DNA of 57,639 bases from JADGHX01 sp035760965 (GCA_035760965.1 DASTRY010000102.1:1-57639); one strand, 5' to 3'. Counted from the stretch's first letter, positions 26,669-35,018 are shown. Program-made: numbers and translations. The notes: generated by a model not told the origin, from the sequence alone.

Positions 26669-27316
26669 GGCTCAAAACTCTCGGACGGCGCGCCGGCCGC
26701 GGCGCGCTGCGCGCGGGTGCACGACCACTCTGGCGGGCCTCAAAATCAGTGACTTACCGAACATCGGGCTCGTGCCCCGCGCCACCCCGCAGACCCAGCC
26801 CGCGGTTGGCCGGGCGCACCCCCCTTTGCAGGGGGCGCGAATGCTACCACAAGGACGCCGTCGCACTGCACTCGGGAGGCAGCGAAATCAGGGGGATTTC
26901 AGACCGGCGCTGCCGCCGCACGGGCAGGGGTTGGAAGCCCGTAGCCGACTTGGTGACCCGACCGGTCGACTGCGAGGTCCGGTCCGGCGGCTGGGCAAGG
27001 CGCGCTCGGCTACATGGAACGCGGTCCCGTGACTGGCGGGCTCGATCGGTCACATGGAACCAGTCCCGTGACGGGGCGGGCTCGATCGGACCCCTTGCGG
27101 GGCCGGTTGGCGACCGGGCAGTCCGGTGACCGACTGGACGGGCGGTGAGTGGCCGGCGGCGACGCCCATTGGCCGCCTCGCCACCCGATTTCCCTGCGAG
27201 CGGGGCGGTCGTGAGCATCGACGTTTCGCCCCGGAGGCGCACTTCATGGCCGAACGGAGGGCCGCGCGATGCCGGTAGGACGCTGTGACGCTTGCCGACG
27301 AAAGGGGCGCGCCTCG
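26669..27316. other. Gene-free, repeat-bearing spacer upstream of prs
   Basis: 648 bp without a credible gene. It contains a GC-rich hairpin near 26815-26840 in what would be the prs leader, and a 40-bp tandem repeat at 27010-27089. A minus-strand TAGCAT just before that hairpin might be the prs -10 box. The open frames across it are low-complexity Arg/Pro/Ser and are not believed. Confidence 0.5.
27010..27089. repeat. Two tandem 40-bp repeats
   Basis: Unit 1 (27010-27049) and unit 2 (27050-27089) share ACATGGAAC, GTCCCGTGAC and GGCGGGCTCGATCGG in the same order with few mismatches. Non-coding; function unknown. Confidence 0.75.
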
Positions 27317-28240
27317 TCAGCCGGGAACGTCGTCCGGCAGCGGATATTCGTCGGCGTTCTTGACCCAGCCCTTCTGCAGCGAAAAGTCGAGACGCGGCGG
27401 CGCGAAGATATCCGCCATCCGATTGCCTTCGGGCCCGGGCTGCTGCGCCTCGGACGTGTGGATCACGCGCGCCGGAATCATCGTGGCGGAAGGCGCGCCG
27501 ACCTGCACGTGCTCATCGTCACGCCAGTCGTTCTTGTTCAGACCCCACGGCCAGCGCAGGTGATGCACGTAGGTGCCCGCGAATACGAGCGAGCACTGGT
27601 CGAAATCGTAGTGACTGTGCGGCGACATCTTCGTCACGTCGCGCGCCCGGCGGCCGGGCGGAGGGAAATTGACCATGATGGTCGAGCAGCGCCAGATCGG
27701 CCCCATCTGCCCCGGCGTGCGATCGCCCTTCTGCAGGTCGTACACGCGCAGCTTGTAGCCGTCGCGCGGCGCCGGCCACGGCTTGAACGGCGGGTGCGAC
27801 GGGTCCGGGCGCGCGTACGTGGCGGCGTTCGCGCACTTCGCATTCAGATCGGGGGACTGTGTCGTGAAGAGCCGCACGATGCGACCACCCCGCGGCAGGC
27901 TGAGGGTGCTGTCTCCCGGCGGGACGATGAGAAGCTGGTAGCCGTTGCCGCGCACGCTGTCGCCCTTGGCCGATGCCTCATACGGCGTATCGTCGTCGGG
28001 CACGATGATCATGTACTCGTCGAGCTGCGCAGTGCGCGAGAACGTCGCGCCGGGCTTGGCTTCGATCCAGTGAACGATCAGGTTCTGGCTGCGCGTGTAC
28101 CAGCCGCGGCCGTTCGCATCGTCGTCGACCGGCGGGTCCTTGTAATAGAGCCCATAGCTGGCGGGCGTCGTCGTCGTGCCCGACTGCGTGTCGCTCTTCG
28201 CCGTGGCGAGGGACGAGCGCGGATCCGATTTGTCGTACAT
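27317..28240 (-). CDS. Bicupin protein, last gene of the LeuCD/M24 operon
   Basis: 307 residues, GAAGAGG ribosome site, starting 7 bp after leuD1. Two cupin-like halves are seen: residues about 45-135 (WIEAKPGATFSRTAQLDEYMIIVPDDDT and YQLLIVPPGDSTLSLPRGG) and about 165-285 (TKMSPHSHYDFDQCSLVFAG with H-x-H and a downstream Asp, then MIPARVIHTSEA). Only the second half keeps plausible metal ligands (two His, His of PARVIHT). It has no signal peptide, so it acts in the cytoplasm. Its place at the end of a catabolic operon suggests a small-molecule dioxygenase, isomerase or decarboxylase role. No specific family was recognised. Confidence 0.72.
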   Translation of the reverse strand: MYDKSDPRSSLATAKSDTQSGTTTTPASYGLYYKDPPVDDDANGRGWYTRSQNLIVHWIEAKPGATFSRTAQLDEYMIIVPDDDTPYEASAKGDSVRGNGYQLLIVPPGDSTLSLPRGGRIVRLFTTQSPDLNAKCANAATYARPDPSHPPFKPWPAPRDGYKLRVYDLQKGDRTPGQMGPIWRCSTIMVNFPPPGRRARDVTKMSPHSHYDFDQCSLVFAGTYVHHLRWPWGLNKNDWRDDEHVQVGAPSATMIPARVIHTSEAQQPGPEGNRMADIFAPPRLDFSLQKGWVKNADEYPLPDDVPG

Positions 28241-28247
28241 GGCCTCT

Positions 28248-28736
28248 TCAGAGCGTCGATTTCAGATAGTTCGCGAGCCCGCCGAGCTTCAGGATCTTGC
28301 CGACCGACTCGGGAATCTGCGGAAAACCATACTCCTTGCCGGCGTGCGAGATCACGCCCTTCGCGAGATCGATGGCGATCTCATCGTTCGTCGCGACGGT
28401 CTCGTACAGGGCGGGACATTCGACGATCGGCAGCCCATCGTTGATGGCGTTGCGATAGAACGTGCGGGCGAACGAAGCGGCCACCACCGCTTTGATGCCG
28501 AGCCCCTGGATCGCAGTGGACGCCTGCTCGCGCGCGCTGCCGCAGCCGAAGTTGCGGCCCGCGACGAGGATGTCGTAGCTGCGAAGCTTCTCCGGAAAGC
28601 CCTCGCCCAGCATCTCGAAGGCGTGCTTCGCGAGCTGCGCCGGCTCGATGTAGATGAGATAGCGCCCGGCGATGATGATGTCCGAGTTGACGTTGTCGCC
28701 GAACTTGTAGATGCGGCCGGAAATGGTGTCTTGCAT
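28248..28736 (-). CDS. LeuD-like (de)hydratase small subunit, copy 1
   Basis: 162 residues, the short form found in LeuD/HacB/DmdB small subunits. KFGDNVNSDIIIAGRYL opens the swivel domain, and the substrate loop RNFGCGSAREQASTAIQGLG is the canonical GxNFGCGSSREHA-type motif. FARTFYRNAINDGLPIVE is the usual last conserved block. With the large subunit encoded just upstream (14-bp gap) it should form a Fe-S hydro-lyase acting on a malate-like diacid. It is not likely to be the leucine enzyme: no leuA or leuB is present and the context is catabolic. Confidence 0.9.
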   Translation of the reverse strand: MQDTISGRIYKFGDNVNSDIIIAGRYLIYIEPAQLAKHAFEMLGEGFPEKLRSYDILVAGRNFGCGSAREQASTAIQGLGIKAVVAASFARTFYRNAINDGLPIVECPALYETVATNDEIAIDLAKGVISHAGKEYGFPQIPESVGKILKLGGLANYLKSTL

Positions 28737-28750
28737 CGGGGTCTCCGCTG

Positions 28751-30010
28751 TCACAGGAGGTCGCGCGGATCGGCGATTGCGCCCTGCAGCGCGGAGGCGG
28801 CGAGCGTCGCGGGGCTCGCGAGATAGATGCTGCTCTTGTTGCTGCCCATGCGACCCACGAAATTGCGATTCGCTGTCGAGAGCGAGACCTCGCCGTCGGC
28901 CATCATGCCGCCATCGCCGGCGCACGCGCCGCAGCCCGGGTTCGTCACCAACGCTCCGCTTTCCATGAGCGTCGCGAGCACGCCGGTGCGCATCGCCTCC
29001 AGCATGATCTGCTTCGAGCCGGGCGTGACGATGAGGCGCACGCGCGGATCGATCTTGCGGCCTTTCAGAATGCCGGCGGCGACCGCGAGATCCTCGTACT
29101 TGCCGTTGGCGCACGAGCCGAGGAACGCCTGATCGATGCGCGTGCCGAGCACTTCGGTCACCGGCTTCGTGTTCTCCACCTGATGGGGGCAGGCGACCAT
29201 GGGAGCGAGTGTCGACAGGTCGACGTCGATGCTCTGCTCGTAGCTCGCATCCGCATCGGCGAGCACCGGCCGATAACTCGCGGGGTCGCGCAAGCGCGGC
29301 AGCAGCCATTCGCGCGTGGCGTCATCCGGTGGAACGAACACGCACTTCGCACCCATCTCCATGGCGAGATTGGCCATGGTCATGCGCTCGGAGATGCTCA
29401 TCGCCGGCAGCGCGCTGCCGTAGAACTCGACGGATTTGTAGCCGCAACCGTCGGCGCCGAGCGTGCCGATGAGATGGAGCATCAGGTCCTTCGCGCTCAC
29501 ACCCGCGGCGAACCGGCCGGACAAGGTGAGCTTGATGGTGGTCGGCACTTTCATCCATAGCTTGCCGGTCACCCACACTGACGCGACCTCGGTGTAACCG
29601 ATGCCCGAGCCGAGGGCGCCGAGCGCGCCGTAGATCGTGCAGTGAGAGTCGGTGCCGACGATCAGGTCGCCCGGCTTCACGTGGCCGTGCTCCATCAGCA
29701 CGAGATGCGCGATGCCGGCGTCGACGTCGTAGAACTTCTCGATGCCGTACTCCCGCGCGAAGTTGCGGGAAGTCTGCTGGTCGGCGGCGTACTTCTCCGT
29801 CTTGGCGGGCGAGATGTGATCGAGCACGATCGCGAGGCGGTTCGGGTCGTAGAGCCGCTTCGCACCGATCTTCTTCATGACGCTCACGGAGCGCCACGTG
29901 GCCGTGTGGCTCATCACGAGGTCGGGATACGCATCGACGATCTGTCCCGGCGTGACGTGCGACAGACCAGCTCTCGCCGCGAGAATCTTTTCCGCGATCG
30001 TCTGGCTCAT
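28751..30010 (-). CDS. LeuC-like hydro-lyase large subunit, copy 1 (Fe-S ligands intact)
   Basis: 419 residues, the short archaeal/homoaconitase-type LeuC length. The three [4Fe-4S] ligands are present: Cys300 in FLGSCANGKYEDL and Cys360/Cys363 in NPGCGACAGDGG. VGTDSHCTIYGALGALGSGIG and TMANLAMEMGAKCVFVPPDD are further conserved blocks. Enzymes of this type move water on hydroxy-diacids (isopropylmalate, homocitrate, 2,3-dimethylmalate, citraconate). The start ATG at 30010 overlaps the stop of the second LeuC-like gene by 4 nt, so translation is coupled. Probable partner: LeuD-like copy 1. Confidence 0.92.
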   Translation of the reverse strand: MSQTIAEKILAARAGLSHVTPGQIVDAYPDLVMSHTATWRSVSVMKKIGAKRLYDPNRLAIVLDHISPAKTEKYAADQQTSRNFAREYGIEKFYDVDAGIAHLVLMEHGHVKPGDLIVGTDSHCTIYGALGALGSGIGYTEVASVWVTGKLWMKVPTTIKLTLSGRFAAGVSAKDLMLHLIGTLGADGCGYKSVEFYGSALPAMSISERMTMANLAMEMGAKCVFVPPDDATREWLLPRLRDPASYRPVLADADASYEQSIDVDLSTLAPMVACPHQVENTKPVTEVLGTRIDQAFLGSCANGKYEDLAVAAGILKGRKIDPRVRLIVTPGSKQIMLEAMRTGVLATLMESGALVTNPGCGACAGDGGMMADGEVSLSTANRNFVGRMGSNKSSIYLASPATLAASALQGAIADPRDLL

Positions 30011-31287
30011 AGGTCCTCCAGGGTGCGCGGGTCGGTGATCTTGCCGGTGAGCGCGGATGCGGCCACCGTGAGCGCCGACGCGAGGAAGTGACGCGCCTTC
30101 GGATGTCCGTTGCGCCCCGGGAAATTGCGGGCCTGCGTCGAGATCATCACCTCGTCCTCGGCCAGCGCGCCCATGTTGAAGGCCTGATTCGAGCCGGCGC
30201 TCGGCGGGAAGATGTTGGCGCCCGCGGTGTGCAGCGTCTCGAACAAACCCTCCTTCAGCGCCGCGAGATAGATGTCGCGGGAGGCCGGCACCACCTGCAG
30301 GCGCACGCCAGGGTGAATGCGCCGGTTGGCGAGGCAGCGGGCGAGCGTGCGGATGTCGCTCAAGCGTCCACCGGTGCTTCCCCCGGCCTCCGCGACGTTG
30401 ATCGGCGTGCCGACCGCTGCATCGATGGGCTTCACATTGCCGACGGTCGGCGGGCACGCCACCTGCGGCTCGATGCGGCTGACGTCGATATCGATGACCT
30501 CGGCATAGCGACAGTCCGCGTCGTTCTGGAAGAGCTCGAAGCGCGCCGCCGCGCGCCGGGTTCCGAGCAGCTGCTGCGCGTGCCGCAGCGTCTTCTCGTC
30601 GGGGTTCACGAAGCCGCATTTGCCGCCGACATCGATCGCCTGCAGGGGGAACAGCGCGCGGTCGTTCACGTCCAGCGACTCGATATAGGGACCGGCATAC
30701 TCCAGCGCTTTGTAGATGGCGCCGTCTTCGCCGAGCTTGCCGACCACGAACTGCGACACGTCGCGAGGCTGCACCGCGCGCGCCGGCGTGCCGTGAAAGT
30801 GGATCTTGATCGTCTCCGGCACCTTGAACCAGCACTTGCCGTGCGCGAAGCCAAGCGCCGCCATCGAGTTGTTGCCGACGCCGGTCGCGAAGGCGCCGAG
30901 CGCGCCGTAGATCGGCGTGTGCGAGTCGCAACCGATGACGATCATGCCGGGCGCGACGAGGCCCGCTTCCATGATGACGTGATGGATGCTGCCGCAGCCG
31001 CTGTCGAAGAGGTGCTGCACCTCGTGTTTGGCCGCGAATTTACGCACGGCCGCGAGCGCCTCCGCGGCCTCGCGCGTCGCCGGCGCAAAGTTGTGATCGA
31101 ACGCGAACACGAGCTTCGAGGGATCGCGGATGCTCGCGCCCTTCATCTCGTTCTCGAACACCTTCATGACGAAGTTGGCCGAGAGGTCGTGCATCACCAT
31201 GAGGTCGATGTCCGCGACGACGACATCGCCCGGCGCGACGCTCTTCTGCCCGCTCCTGCGGGCGAGGATCTTCTCGACCATGTTCAT
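30007..31287 (-). CDS. LeuC-like large subunit, copy 2, lacking all Fe-S cysteine ligands
   Basis: 426 residues and clearly homologous to copy 1 from end to end (MVEKILARRSG, GMIVIGCDSHTPIYGALGAFATGVG, ISTQARNFPGRNGHPKARHFLAS). At the first ligand site it reads AEAGGSTGGRLSDI where copy 1 has FLGSCANGKYEDL, so Ser304 replaces Cys. At the second it reads ANIFPPSAGSNQAFN where copy 1 has NPGCGACAGDGG; there is no Cys between residues 319 and the C-terminus, and Ser363/Ser366 keep the two-residue spacing. A standard [4Fe-4S] cluster is therefore not possible. It could be a pseudo-subunit or an enzyme using another mechanism. It overlaps its neighbours by 4 nt on both sides. Confidence 0.9.
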   Translation of the reverse strand: MNMVEKILARRSGQKSVAPGDVVVADIDLMVMHDLSANFVMKVFENEMKGASIRDPSKLVFAFDHNFAPATREAAEALAAVRKFAAKHEVQHLFDSGCGSIHHVIMEAGLVAPGMIVIGCDSHTPIYGALGAFATGVGNNSMAALGFAHGKCWFKVPETIKIHFHGTPARAVQPRDVSQFVVGKLGEDGAIYKALEYAGPYIESLDVNDRALFPLQAIDVGGKCGFVNPDEKTLRHAQQLLGTRRAAARFELFQNDADCRYAEVIDIDVSRIEPQVACPPTVGNVKPIDAAVGTPINVAEAGGSTGGRLSDIRTLARCLANRRIHPGVRLQVVPASRDIYLAALKEGLFETLHTAGANIFPPSAGSNQAFNMGALAEDEVMISTQARNFPGRNGHPKARHFLASALTVAASALTGKITDPRTLEDL

Positions 31288-32219
31288 AGAACGCGCAGTC
31301 CTTCCTCATCTTGCAGACACGTGTCGCCGTAATAGAGCTGCCGACCGTCGGCGGCGATCGCGAGCTGCACCGACACGACTGCCGGGCTCGTCGCGTCCTG
31401 CACCGTTTCCCAGGAGTAAGGTCCCGACAGGATCTCGCGCAGCTCCACCGCATCGCCGCGCGGCGGCAGCGGCGATGTCACGCCCGCGAGATTGCGCGTC
31501 ACCTTCGCCCAGTGTCCGTTGTATTCGATCGCAACCACGACGGAGGTTTGCGCACCGACGACGCGACCCTCGGCGGGCACCGGCGGATGCCGGCCGTCGG
31601 ACACGAGGATCACCACGTCCTCCGCGCCGGCATGGCGCAGCAAGCGTTCGAGCCGACCCGTGATCTCGTGATCCGTCTGCCCGCGCGTGAGCGCGAGCTC
31701 CTTGTCGAGCACGTCGCGCGCCATGCGTGCGGCGCGCGCGTGCATCGCGACTTCGACTTCGGTGGGCGCGGGACGGATTTCGCTGCGTGCCACGTCGACC
31801 AGCTCGACTTTGCCCGCTCGGAGCTCGGTGTGCAGATCCGCCGGCAAGCCGTCGATGTCGCAGACACCGAGCCGCTGCCACCCGCGCTCGGTGCAGAGCT
31901 TGAAGAGCTGCGCCGGCGGGCTCGGGCTCGCCACGATCGTCTCGTGAACCGTCACCGTCTTGATCCACGGATAGACGCGCGGCGACAGCGCGCAGAGCAG
32001 GATCGGCTTCTCGTCGCGCGGCACGACGATGAACGCGCGATTCCAGTAGGGCATGTAGTTCGAAACGAAGCGCCCGTCGTTCGACCGCCAAACGTCCGAA
32101 TACACGACCACCGCATCCAGGCCCTTCTGGCGCGCGAGCGCATGCACGGCGGCGAGCCGGGCCCCGAGCTCATCGGCCGGCAGCTCGTTTCGGTCCCACT
32201 TGACGAGTCCTCTTTTCAT
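31284..32219 (-). CDS. M24/creatinase-fold protein, short and degenerate
   Basis: 311 residues from ATG at 32219, which overlaps the preceding stop as ATGA. Residues 1-150 look like the creatinase N-terminal domain (GLDAVVVYSDVWRSNDGRFVSNYMPYWN, AFIVVPRDEKPILLCALSP). The second half keeps the pita-bread lead-in (PTEVEVAMHARAARMARDVL, GQTDHEITGRLERLLRHAGAEDVVILVSDGR, VVVAIEYNGHWAKVTRNLAG). The His and two Glu blocks of M24 metallopeptidases are absent, and the domain is shorter than usual. Paired with the next M24-like gene, it may be the non-catalytic half of a heteromer. Confidence 0.78.
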   Translation of the reverse strand: MKRGLVKWDRNELPADELGARLAAVHALARQKGLDAVVVYSDVWRSNDGRFVSNYMPYWNRAFIVVPRDEKPILLCALSPRVYPWIKTVTVHETIVASPSPPAQLFKLCTERGWQRLGVCDIDGLPADLHTELRAGKVELVDVARSEIRPAPTEVEVAMHARAARMARDVLDKELALTRGQTDHEITGRLERLLRHAGAEDVVILVSDGRHPPVPAEGRVVGAQTSVVVAIEYNGHWAKVTRNLAGVTSPLPPRGDAVELREILSGPYSWETVQDATSPAVVSVQLAIAADGRQLYYGDTCLQDEEGLRVL

Positions 32220-33328
32220 GCTTGGAACAGTCTCTTCTCGGTGCGGCTCAAAGATACGCAGCCCGTCTCGGTCACCAGCAGGGTGTTGCCGAACACCATG
32301 TATCCCGAAAGAGGCAGGTAGGTGTTGGGGTGCGCGATGATCACCATGTCCTTCTTGCACGTGTAGTGCACGTTCTCGAGGACGTGCGGCAGCTCATCCG
32401 GATACAGCCCAAGGTTGTGGCCGCGCACGCGGGTGTACTGCGCGCCGGTGTAATCCCCGTAACCGTGCTTGCGGAACACGTCGTTCTGCACACGCGCGAC
32501 GTCCGCGATGTCCACTCCGGGCCGCAGCAGGTCCTGTGCGACCTGCTGCGCCTCGGCGAAGATGGCGTGCGATTCGAGCTGCTTCGCCGAGGGCGGGCCG
32601 AGGACGAGCGTGCGGCAGATCTGCGCGTAGTAGCCGTTGATCTGCGGCGTGAGCTCGGTGATCACCGAGTCGCCTTTCTGCAGCTTGCGTTCGGTGGGCG
32701 GCTTCATCGCGGTCACTTCGGTGCCGCCCGAGGCCACGAGCATGAAGTTGTCCTCCGCGCCGTGGGCCTTCACGTAGCCCTCGACCTCGGCCACCAGCTC
32801 GTACTCCGTCATGCCCGGCCGCGCGACACGCACGAAGTGCTCGTAGCCGCGATCGGCAAGGTCCGCCGCTTTGCGGATCCAGTCGATCTCTTCCTGCGTC
32901 TTCACGCGGCGGATCTCTTCGACATCCGCCGTCGCGCTGGCCGGCGCAGCGCCGGAAATGTCCTGCACGGTGCGCACGAAGCGCGCCTCCATCTGCTCGA
33001 GGCCGTTGATGGCGACGACCGCCTTGCCGGCATCGCGCAGCGCGCTCTTCAGTCCATCGATGAGACGCGGCGCGTACGTCGCCACGCCGCCGATGCCTGC
33101 GCTCACCGGCTCGACATCCCACGGATGCGTCACGACGGCGCGTATCTCGCCCTCCTTTGTCAGCACCGCGAGCGCTTGCGGACCGGAGAAACACACACTC
33201 ACGAGACAGCGGAAGTGATCCTTGCGCCAGGTATCGCCGTAGAACAGCAGCAGGTCCCAGCCCCGCCGCGCCATCAGATCGAGAAATTCCTGTTTCCGTC
33301 CGGGATTCACCTTCGACATGACGCTCAC
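32216..33328 (-). CDS. M24-family (creatinase/aminopeptidase P-like) hydrolase, metal ligands altered
   Basis: 370 residues with a creatinase-type N-terminal domain (residues 1-140) and a C-terminal pita-bread fold. The five M24 metal-ligand positions read differently: Glu225 in ITELTPQ (usually Asp), Gln236 in YYAQICRT (usually Asp), His304 in RGHNLGLYPDE (kept), His333 in IIAHPNTYLP (usually Glu), and Gly/Asn near 347 (usually Glu). Such loss is known in creatinase, which works without metal. So it is more likely a C-N hydrolase or amidinohydrolase-type enzyme than a peptidase. It overlaps leuD2 and the second M24 gene by 4 nt each. Confidence 0.85.
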   Translation of the reverse strand: MSVMSKVNPGRKQEFLDLMARRGWDLLLFYGDTWRKDHFRCLVSVCFSGPQALAVLTKEGEIRAVVTHPWDVEPVSAGIGGVATYAPRLIDGLKSALRDAGKAVVAINGLEQMEARFVRTVQDISGAAPASATADVEEIRRVKTQEEIDWIRKAADLADRGYEHFVRVARPGMTEYELVAEVEGYVKAHGAEDNFMLVASGGTEVTAMKPPTERKLQKGDSVITELTPQINGYYAQICRTLVLGPPSAKQLESHAIFAEAQQVAQDLLRPGVDIADVARVQNDVFRKHGYGDYTGAQYTRVRGHNLGLYPDELPHVLENVHYTCKKDMVIIAHPNTYLPLSGYMVFGNTLLVTETGCVSLSRTEKRLFQA

Positions 33329-33843
33329 CGTGTCGCCGTGTTGAGCAACGCGCCGGACTCGAGCAGCGGGATGAGGCCGCCCGCCTCCAGCATGCCGAGC
33401 AGGAACTGCGAGGGCGGAGTGCCCTGCACGCGCTGGCCGGTGGTGAGGTTCTCCACCGTCGCGGCTTTGATGTCGACGCGCACCGCGTCCCCGTCATTCA
33501 CGAGAGCATGGACGCCGCTCGCCTCGAGCAGCGGCAAACCGATCTCGTGACAATTGCGATAGAAGGTGCGCGAGAACTGTTCGGCGACGACCGCGCCGAT
33601 GCCGGTGGCGCGCAGCGCCTTGGTGGCGAGCGCGCGGCCCGAAGAGCAACCGAAGTTGCGACCCGCGACGAGGATGTCGCCGGGCCGCACCTTCTTCGGA
33701 AACTCCGGGTTCAGCGTCTCGAGCACGAAGGCCGCCATCTCGCGCGGCGACTTGAACATGATGTGCGTCGGCGTGATCGCGTCGGTCGGAACGTTGTCGC
33801 CGAATTTCCAGCAACGCCCTTGAAAGACCCAGCTCGTGGCCAC
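33325..33843 (-). CDS. LeuD-like small subunit, copy 2 (first gene of the operon)
   Basis: 172 residues. KFGDNVPTDAITPTHIMFKS and RNFGCSSGRALATKALRATG mark the LeuD swivel domain, and FSRTFYRNCHEIGLPLLEASG the final block. Compared with copy 1 the substrate loop differs (GCSSGRALA against GCGSAREQA), so the substrate or the partner may differ. It is the promoter-proximal gene, with 158 bp to the LysR gene upstream on the same strand. By position it may pair with the cysteine-less LeuC copy 2. Confidence 0.88.
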   Translation of the reverse strand: MATSWVFQGRCWKFGDNVPTDAITPTHIMFKSPREMAAFVLETLNPEFPKKVRPGDILVAGRNFGCSSGRALATKALRATGIGAVVAEQFSRTFYRNCHEIGLPLLEASGVHALVNDGDAVRVDIKAATVENLTTGQRVQGTPPSQFLLGMLEAGGLIPLLESGALLNTATR

Positions 33844-34001
33844 GTGCTACTTCCCATTCGGGCGGAGCGCCCTCGCGGCCGACATTGTTCATGGGAGCCG
33901 CAGCGCCGGCTAATAGCGCTTGGGGAAGGACCCATAGCCGAAGGCTATCCCGTGGCGTCGCGGGCAGCCGCCGCGGCTATCCCTCGATGCCGCGCGCGTC
34001 G

Positions 34002-34985
34002 TCAAGCGGAAGGCGGGTTGCGAGGCGACGCTTTGCGTCGCGGCAGCAGCGGATACCCGAGCTTCGGGCAGAGCGCATAGATTTCTTTTTGGAGCATGCT
34101 GGCCATCTGCGACAGATGCGCGTCCGCGCGCATCAGGAAACCGACCGGTCGCTCGACGGCGGCCGTCGCGACCTGCGAGCGTTGCGAAGGCTTCAGGACG
34201 ACTTCCACCAGCTTCCCCGCGATGACCTGATCCTCCACCGAGTCCATCGACAGGATGCCGATGAATTCGCTGCCGACGGTCGCGGCGCTGAGGTACTGCA
34301 CCGAGTTGCTGTTGATGGTGGTCTTGCGCGGCTCCACGCCCTGGCTGTGTGCGAGCGCGCAGAGCGCGTCGTAGTAGGACAGCACGTCCGTCGAGTACAA
34401 CCAGCAGTACTTCGCGAGCTGCTCGATGCTCACCGCCCCAACGCGCGTGAGCGGGTGATTCGCATCGACGAACAAGCCGCAGCGATCGTAGAAAAGAGTC
34501 TCGCCCACGAGATCCGGTTTGCCGACGATCGCATCGAGCGGGGCGATCGCGAAATCCAGCTCGCCGAGCTGCAGCGCCGGCACCAGCTCCTCGGCCACAC
34601 CGCTCACCACCGTGAGTCGCACCGAATAGCGACTCTGCGACAGCTTCGCGCTGGCCGCGGGAATGACGCGCCCGAGAAACCCGGTCCCGCGCGCCACGCC
34701 GACCGTGATGTGCCCGGTCAGGCCGCCCGAGATGGCGGCATGCTCGTTTTCGAGGTGATGCCACTCGGCCAGCACGCGCTTGGCATGGCGGTACACCGCC
34801 TTGCCGAGTTCCGTCGCGGTGACACCCTTGGTGCCGCGATAGAAGAGCGGTTCCTTGAAGTGCGCCTCGAGCTGCTGAATGCTCTTGCTCAATCCGGGTT
34901 GCGACAGATTGAGGGTCTCCGCCGCTTTGCCGAAGCTGCCGGCTTCGACGACGGCGATGAAGCGTTTCAGCTGTACGAAATCCAT
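34002..34985 (-). CDS. LysR-family transcriptional regulator
   Basis: 327 residues. The N-terminal winged helix is textbook (DFVQLKRFIAVVEAGSFGKAAETLNLSQPGLSKSIQQLEAHF), followed by the linker and a periplasmic-binding-like effector domain (GHITVGVARGTGFLGRVIPAA, ELDFAIAPLDAIVGKPDLVGE). It diverges from the TIM-barrel hydrolase gene over 112 bp that contain a CCAAAG-N7-CTTTGG inverted repeat, the usual layout for a LysR regulator and its target. It may also control the minus-strand LeuCD operon directly downstream. The inducer is probably a pathway acid. Confidence 0.93.
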   Translation of the reverse strand: MDFVQLKRFIAVVEAGSFGKAAETLNLSQPGLSKSIQQLEAHFKEPLFYRGTKGVTATELGKAVYRHAKRVLAEWHHLENEHAAISGGLTGHITVGVARGTGFLGRVIPAASAKLSQSRYSVRLTVVSGVAEELVPALQLGELDFAIAPLDAIVGKPDLVGETLFYDRCGLFVDANHPLTRVGAVSIEQLAKYCWLYSTDVLSYYDALCALAHSQGVEPRKTTINSNSVQYLSAATVGSEFIGILSMDSVEDQVIAGKLVEVVLKPSQRSQVATAAVERPVGFLMRADAHLSQMASMLQKEIYALCPKLGYPLLPRRKASPRNPPSA

Positions 34986-34999
34986 GGCCCTCTAGATCT

Positions 35000-35018
35000 C
35001 CAAAGTCACTTCCTTTGG
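35000..35018. promoter_or_regulatory. LysR-type operator candidate
   Basis: CCAAAG and CTTTGG form a perfect 6-bp inverted repeat with a 7-bp spacer, 15 bp before the LysR start and 79 bp before the divergent gene. Position suits autorepression and activation of the neighbour. Confidence 0.5.

Noticed and set aside
26735..26760. CAAAATC-containing segment as a possible tRNA-Gln upstream of prs
   Set aside because: No acceptor, D or T arms pair around it; only the anticodon-like string matches by chance.
28248..30010. LeuCD copy 1 as the leucine biosynthetic enzyme
   Set aside because: No leuA or leuB nearby, short archaeal-type large subunit, and an operon with M24-like, cupin and a second LeuCD set point to catabolism.
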